Shown one piece after another: positions 61,439 to 64,000 of a stretch of DNA of 64,000 nucleotides. Location of the stretch: NCBI RefSeq assembly GCF_029360645.1, contig NZ_JARDUA010000001.1:868001-932000 (forward strand). Reading direction: 5' to 3'. This stretch comes from Pontibacter litorisediminis. Lineage in GTDB: Bacteria; Bacteroidota; Bacteroidia; Cytophagales; Hymenobacteraceae. Every line of letters starts with the position of its first letter. Position 1 is the stretch's first letter. The notes below the pieces were generated by a model. The model was not told the DNA's origin and searched no databases. It saw only the letters and a list, made by a program, of their open reading frames with translations. The position numbers and the translations under genes are program-made.

Positions 61439-62035
61439 CTAATCAGCATTGTAGTAGCGGTTGTACCTCTCGTTGTACTCATTGTTGTCCAGGATGTCGT
61501 CATCGTTATCATCCCACAGGCCGAAGATGCCATCCGTGTACTCTCGCTCGTTGATCATCTTGTTGCGGTCAGCATCCCAGTCGGTGTAGTAGTTGGTGTT
61601 GGCCATCCCGGTCCTGAATTCATTCTCGTCCAGGCTCTTATCCGAGTTGGTATCCCAATCGCTCCAGTTCTGGTTCTCGATGCCGTAGTCTCTGGTGGCA
61701 GTGGTCCACTCGTTCTCGTCCAGGCTGTTGTCATTGTTCACATCCCAGGTATCGTAGAAACCGCCGTAAAACTCATTCTCATCCAGGTTATTGTCATCGT
61801 TGGCGTCCCACTCCCCGTAGCGGTTGTTGGAGGCAAAGGTGGTGTTAAACCTGTTGGTATCCCAATTATCCATCACACCGGCATCTGCGTCGGTTTGTTC
61901 CTCCGCTACCATGTCGTCTTCTGCAACGGCTGCCGTTTCTTGCCTTTCTCCGCCACAGGCCACTAAGCCCGCCAATAGGGCGCAGCAAAGACCGTTGCTG
62001 ATAAGCATGCTTACTTTTCTTTTCGTTGTTTTCAT
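61439..62035 (-). CDS. EF-hand lipoprotein with five calcium-binding loops
   Basis: The 198-residue protein has a lipoprotein signal (LVAC, Cys27), an acidic linker (about 35-55) and five repeated loops with the pattern W-D-x-N/D-x-D/N-x-x-L/I-x-x-x-E-aromatic: WDANDDNNLDENEF, WDVNNDNSLDENEW, WDTNSDKSLDENEF, WDADRNKMINEREY and WDDNDDDILDNNEY. They occupy about residues 75-185 with a near 30-residue spacing. The first three keep the full set of EF-hand ligands. Probably a surface or periplasmic calcium-binding protein. ATG at 62035 is preferred to a TTG seven codons upstream. Confidence 0.87.
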   Translation of the reverse strand: MKTTKRKVSMLISNGLCCALLAGLVACGGERQETAAVAEDDMVAEEQTDADAGVMDNWDTNRFNTTFASNNRYGEWDANDDNNLDENEFYGGFYDTWDVNNDNSLDENEWTTATRDYGIENQNWSDWDTNSDKSLDENEFRTGMANTNYYTDWDADRNKMINEREYTDGIFGLWDDNDDDILDNNEYNERYNRYYNAD

Positions 62036-62284
62036 AGCTCTCTTTTTTAAGTTCAATTATGCAGTTACTATTAATTTACGGGGCTGATAGTGGTTAAGGT
62101 TAAAAATCAGCCACAAGAGAAGTAAATGCACCCACAGACGAAGTATAAACAAAACACATTGCAGTAGAACACCCTAAAAAGTGCAACTACTGGAGCCGGT
62201 TACATGACGTTGCCCCAAAATAAAAAAGCACTTACCGCTGCCAAAACAGCCATAAGTGCAACACCTGCCATTAACTTAGCCGCC

Positions 62285-62671
62285 TTATACTTCGTCGGCA
62301 GCCTCCATGATGAGGAGGTCGGCAGAGGCGCGGTTGAGCGCGATCGGGATGTTGTTGATCACGGCCGTGCGAATCAGCGTCTGTATGTCGTGCTCATGCC
62401 CGTGGGGTGTTTCGGCATCGATAAAGAAGATGACCTTGTGTACCTCGTGCTGGAGTATCTTTGCCGCCAGCAGTATGTCGCCGCCGCTTGGGCCGTGGCC
62501 GAAGGGCTGCACATCCAGCTCCAGCATGTCGTTTAGCAGCTTGGAGGTGTTGCTGGTGCCTATCAAATGGTGCTTTACCAGCTCGTCACGGTGTACTTTG
62601 GCCCAGTTCAGCAACTCTGTCTTTCTCTGATTATGGGCAATAAGCGCAATGGTAGTGGTTCTCATATGCAT
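62285..62671 (-). CDS. mgsA: Methylglyoxal synthase
   Basis: The 128-residue enzyme converts dihydroxyacetone phosphate to methylglyoxal and phosphate. Motifs are ALIAHNQRKTELLNW at the N-terminus, the catalytic Asp65 in GHGPSGGDILLAAK, FFIDAETPHGHEHDIQTLI, and NNIPIALNRASADLLI. In the E. coli enzyme the corresponding loop reads GPLGGDQQ. It is shorter than the E. coli protein (152 residues) mainly at the ends. It stands alone. Confidence 0.93.
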   Translation of the reverse strand: MHMRTTTIALIAHNQRKTELLNWAKVHRDELVKHHLIGTSNTSKLLNDMLELDVQPFGHGPSGGDILLAAKILQHEVHKVIFFIDAETPHGHEHDIQTLIRTAVINNIPIALNRASADLLIMEAADEV

Positions 62672-63063
62672 TGTTTTAGTGTTAGGCCCCTGCTAAGGTA
62701 GCCATGCCTAAAGATACAGTTTTTTTAGAATCGGCATGCGTTACCATTTGTTTTAGATGCATCTCTTTGCCATACCTCCTTCCGAGAAACCTGCTCCAGA
62801 ACCTGCGTTTCTCCCAGAATTTTGCTATCTTTGTAATACTGTAACATCCTGAGTTCACCTCTGATCAGCACTCGTAGCCGCTTTTGGTTTACCCTCACCT
62901 GCGGTTTTATCAGACATCACCTATCAGGGTTTAAACGTTGGCAGCCCACCGGCCACGGCTCTTTTATGAGTCACGCGCTGGTTAGGTTAGGCCGCCATCC
63001 TTGTAAAGCCTCGCTCGCCATACCTTTTGGCCGGGGCACATTTCTCACATAACAAGATAGCAT
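62672..63063 (+). other. Gene-free region of 392 bp upstream of the small charged protein
   Basis: This region holds a full -7 box TATCTTTG (62826-62833), so the transcript of the next gene probably has a 5' leader of about 220 nt. A 28-codon frame opens at 62966 and ends just before the gene, but nothing supports its translation. No conserved riboswitch was recognised. Confidence 0.5.
62826..62833 (+). promoter_or_regulatory. -7 promoter element with long 5' leader
   Basis: TATCTTTG matches TAnnTTTG fully. A good -33 box at 19 bp is absent. It lies 231 bp before the start codon of the small protein gene. Confidence 0.45.
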
Positions 63064-63282
63064 ATGGCAAGATCACAGAACACTTTCCTGAAGAAGCAAC
63101 GCGAGAAACAGAAGCAAAAGAAGAAGGAGGATAAAATGCAGCGTAAGCAGGAGCGCCAGGAGAACTCCGCCGGCGGAAGCCTCGACGCCATGATCGCCTA
63201 CGTAGATGAGTTTGGAAACATTACGGACACCCCTCCCGAAGAAAACAAGAAGACGGATTCTGGGGAAGAAGACAAAGCTTAA
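63064..63282 (+). CDS. Small Lys/Glu-rich conserved protein of unknown function
   Basis: The 72-residue protein is highly charged: a basic N-terminus (MARSQNTFLKKQREKQKQKK), a short hydrophobic patch (LDAMIAYVDEFGNI, about 40-53) and an acidic Pro/Glu tail. Similar proteins are, to my knowledge, found in Bacteroidota next to cold-shock genes, but no cold-shock gene is here. It may bind nucleic acid. The long 5' leader could carry translational control. Confidence 0.78.
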   Translation: MARSQNTFLKKQREKQKQKKKEDKMQRKQERQENSAGGSLDAMIAYVDEFGNITDTPPEENKKTDSGEEDKA

Positions 63283-63290
63283 AATACAGC

Positions 63291-63327
63291 AAAGGCAGGC
63301 AAGAGTAATTTCTCACCTGCCTTTTTT
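63291..63327 (+). terminator. Rho-independent terminator after the small protein gene
   Basis: AAAGGCAGG (63291-63299) pairs with CCTGCCTTT (63316-63324), with T continuing to 63327. Confidence 0.88.
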
Positions 63328-63340
63328 AATGCTCTTTACA

Positions 63341-64000
63341 TTACTCCTGCGCCCGCGCTCTGCTTATAGCCGCCTCGGCCAAGGGTGCCATTACCTTATA
63401 CCCAGCCGCATTCGGATGCACGCCATCGTACGTGTACTCCTGCCGCAAGCCCTGCTGCGCGTCTGCCATGGCGGAGAAATAATCCAGGTAAACCAGCTTC
63501 TTTTCCGCCGCGTAGCGCCTGATCATCGTGTTCAGGGCAACCACCTTTGGCGCCGGCTCCTGCCCCGGGTTCCATTTAAAATCCAGGGCCGGCAGCACAG
63601 AACAGAGCACCACCTTAATACCGTTTGCCCTGGCCAGTTCTGCCATGGAGGCAATGTTACCCATGATCTCCTCCAGCGTGGCAGGTCCAGTGTTGCCGGC
63701 TATGTCGTTGATGCCGGCCAGAATCACCACCACTTCCGGCTGCAGTTCTAGCACGTCTTGCCGGAAACGCACTAGCATTTGCGGCGTGGTCTGCCCGCTG
63801 ATGCCACGGTTGATGTAGGGCTTTCCCTTAAAAAAGGAAGGATCGTGACTGCCCCAGCCCTCGGTTATAGAGTTGCCCATAAACACCACGCGGTTTTCGC
63901 CCTGGGCAGGGGCATTCAGCTTTGCGTTCTCCGCTTTATACTTGTTCAGCTGCGCCCAATCCTGCGCAACGGCAACGTCTGTGGTTAGCATGATGAGGAG
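63341..64000 (-). CDS. SGNH/GDSL-family hydrolase, 5' end outside the window
   Basis: The visible 220 codons run to the window edge without a stop. The frame upstream of the Met at 63991 continues as LLIML, so that Met is probably inside a signal peptide (LTTDVAVAQ) and the true start lies beyond position 64000. GDSL blocks are seen: FMGNSITEGWG (catalytic Ser), INRGISGQTTPQM (Gly), ILAGINDIAGNT (Asn), and YDGVHPNAAGY (Asp and His). Probably a secreted esterase or acetylhydrolase acting on glycans or lipids. Confidence 0.9.
   Translation of the reverse strand, partial: LLIMLTTDVAVAQDWAQLNKYKAENAKLNAPAQGENRVVFMGNSITEGWGSHDPSFFKGKPYINRGISGQTTPQMLVRFRQDVLELQPEVVVILAGINDIAGNTGPATLEEIMGNIASMAELARANGIKVVLCSVLPALDFKWNPGQEPAPKVVALNTMIRRYAAEKKLVYLDYFSAMADAQQGLRQEYTYDGVHPNAAGYKVMAPLAEAAISRARAQE

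Noticed and set aside
62966..63052. A 28-codon frame upstream of the small charged protein
   Set aside because: No conserved features or ribosome signal; such a short frame is expected by chance in this length.
456..63935. AAGTATA/TATACTT read as a promoter -7 box (TATACTTTG resembles TAnnTTTG)
   Set aside because: Most copies are in coding sequence and in both orientations, the spacing within TATACTTTG is one base off the consensus, and no -33 box is associated.
1..64000. CRISPR array, tRNA, rRNA, prophage or transposon
   Set aside because: No regularly spaced repeats, no tRNA-like TTCGAAT arms with matching stems, and no integrase, transposase or phage structural genes were found.

Overview
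The window reads as chromosomal DNA of a Bacteroidota bacterium, most likely a Cytophagales/Hymenobacteraceae member such as Pontibacter (genus is inference). Direct signs are a SusC/SusD/SusE set with a FecR regulator, a secreted amylase ending in a type IX secretion sorting domain (Por motif), promoters of the Bacteroidota type (TAnnTTTG at -7, often a TTTG-like -33 box 19 bp upstream), weak Shine-Dalgarno signals and many signal peptides and lipoboxes. No tRNA, rRNA, CRISPR array, insertion sequence, integrase or phage gene was seen.

Layout. 1-10.6 kb: the end of an M28 peptidase, then a minus-strand alpha-glucan utilization locus (fecR-susC-susD-susE, preceded by a separately terminated GH13 amylase). 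10.9-14.7 kb: two paralogous PAS histidine kinase / single-domain response regulator pairs in tandem. 14.8-24 kb: scattered metabolic and envelope genes (FUSC-type exporter, GH92 mannosidase, old yellow enzyme, GNAT, M1 aminopeptidase, amidohydrolase, MscS channel). 24-30 kb: a lone ECF sigma factor, aldose 1-epimerase plus sugar MFS permease, and a patatin/outer-membrane-barrel protein. 30-34 kb: a persulfide-dioxygenase/rhodanese fusion facing an HMA-AraC fusion regulator, a small protein of unknown function, and a pirin. 34-35.5 kb: two low-complexity disordered proteins. 35.7-41 kb: DUF72, a ferredoxin reductase/ferredoxin operon, the TIGR02587/TIGR02588 pair and two tandem beta-barrel paralogues. 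41-46.8 kb: LutA-like Fe-S protein with HMG-CoA lyase, SDR, aldehyde dehydrogenase and a CNNM/CorC-like membrane protein. 46.9-51.4 kb: the glyoxylate shunt (malate synthase, isocitrate lyase) divergent from a RamB-like XRE regulator. 51.4-64 kb: housekeeping and mixed genes (cytosine deaminase-like, NAD-binding/DUF2867, purC, STAS, rnz, queuosine-precursor transporter, EamA permease, NlpE-like, trpS, NagX-like acyltransferase, EF-hand lipoprotein, mgsA, a small charged protein, SGNH hydrolase).

Functional threads: extracellular alpha-glucan is cut by the sorted amylase and taken up by the SusCDE complex; free sugar is handled by the epimerase and permease; two-carbon growth uses aceB-aceA under the divergent regulator.

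The strongest signals not explained by ordinary gene content are (1) a short dispersed word, AAGTATA/TATACTT, counted by eye about 72 times on the two strands (about 6-8 expected), enriched between genes and built into long perfect terminator hairpins; and (2) an attenuator-like leader in front of the EamA permease, with a 20-residue leader ORF and a chain of mutually exclusive stems ending in a T-rich stretch.
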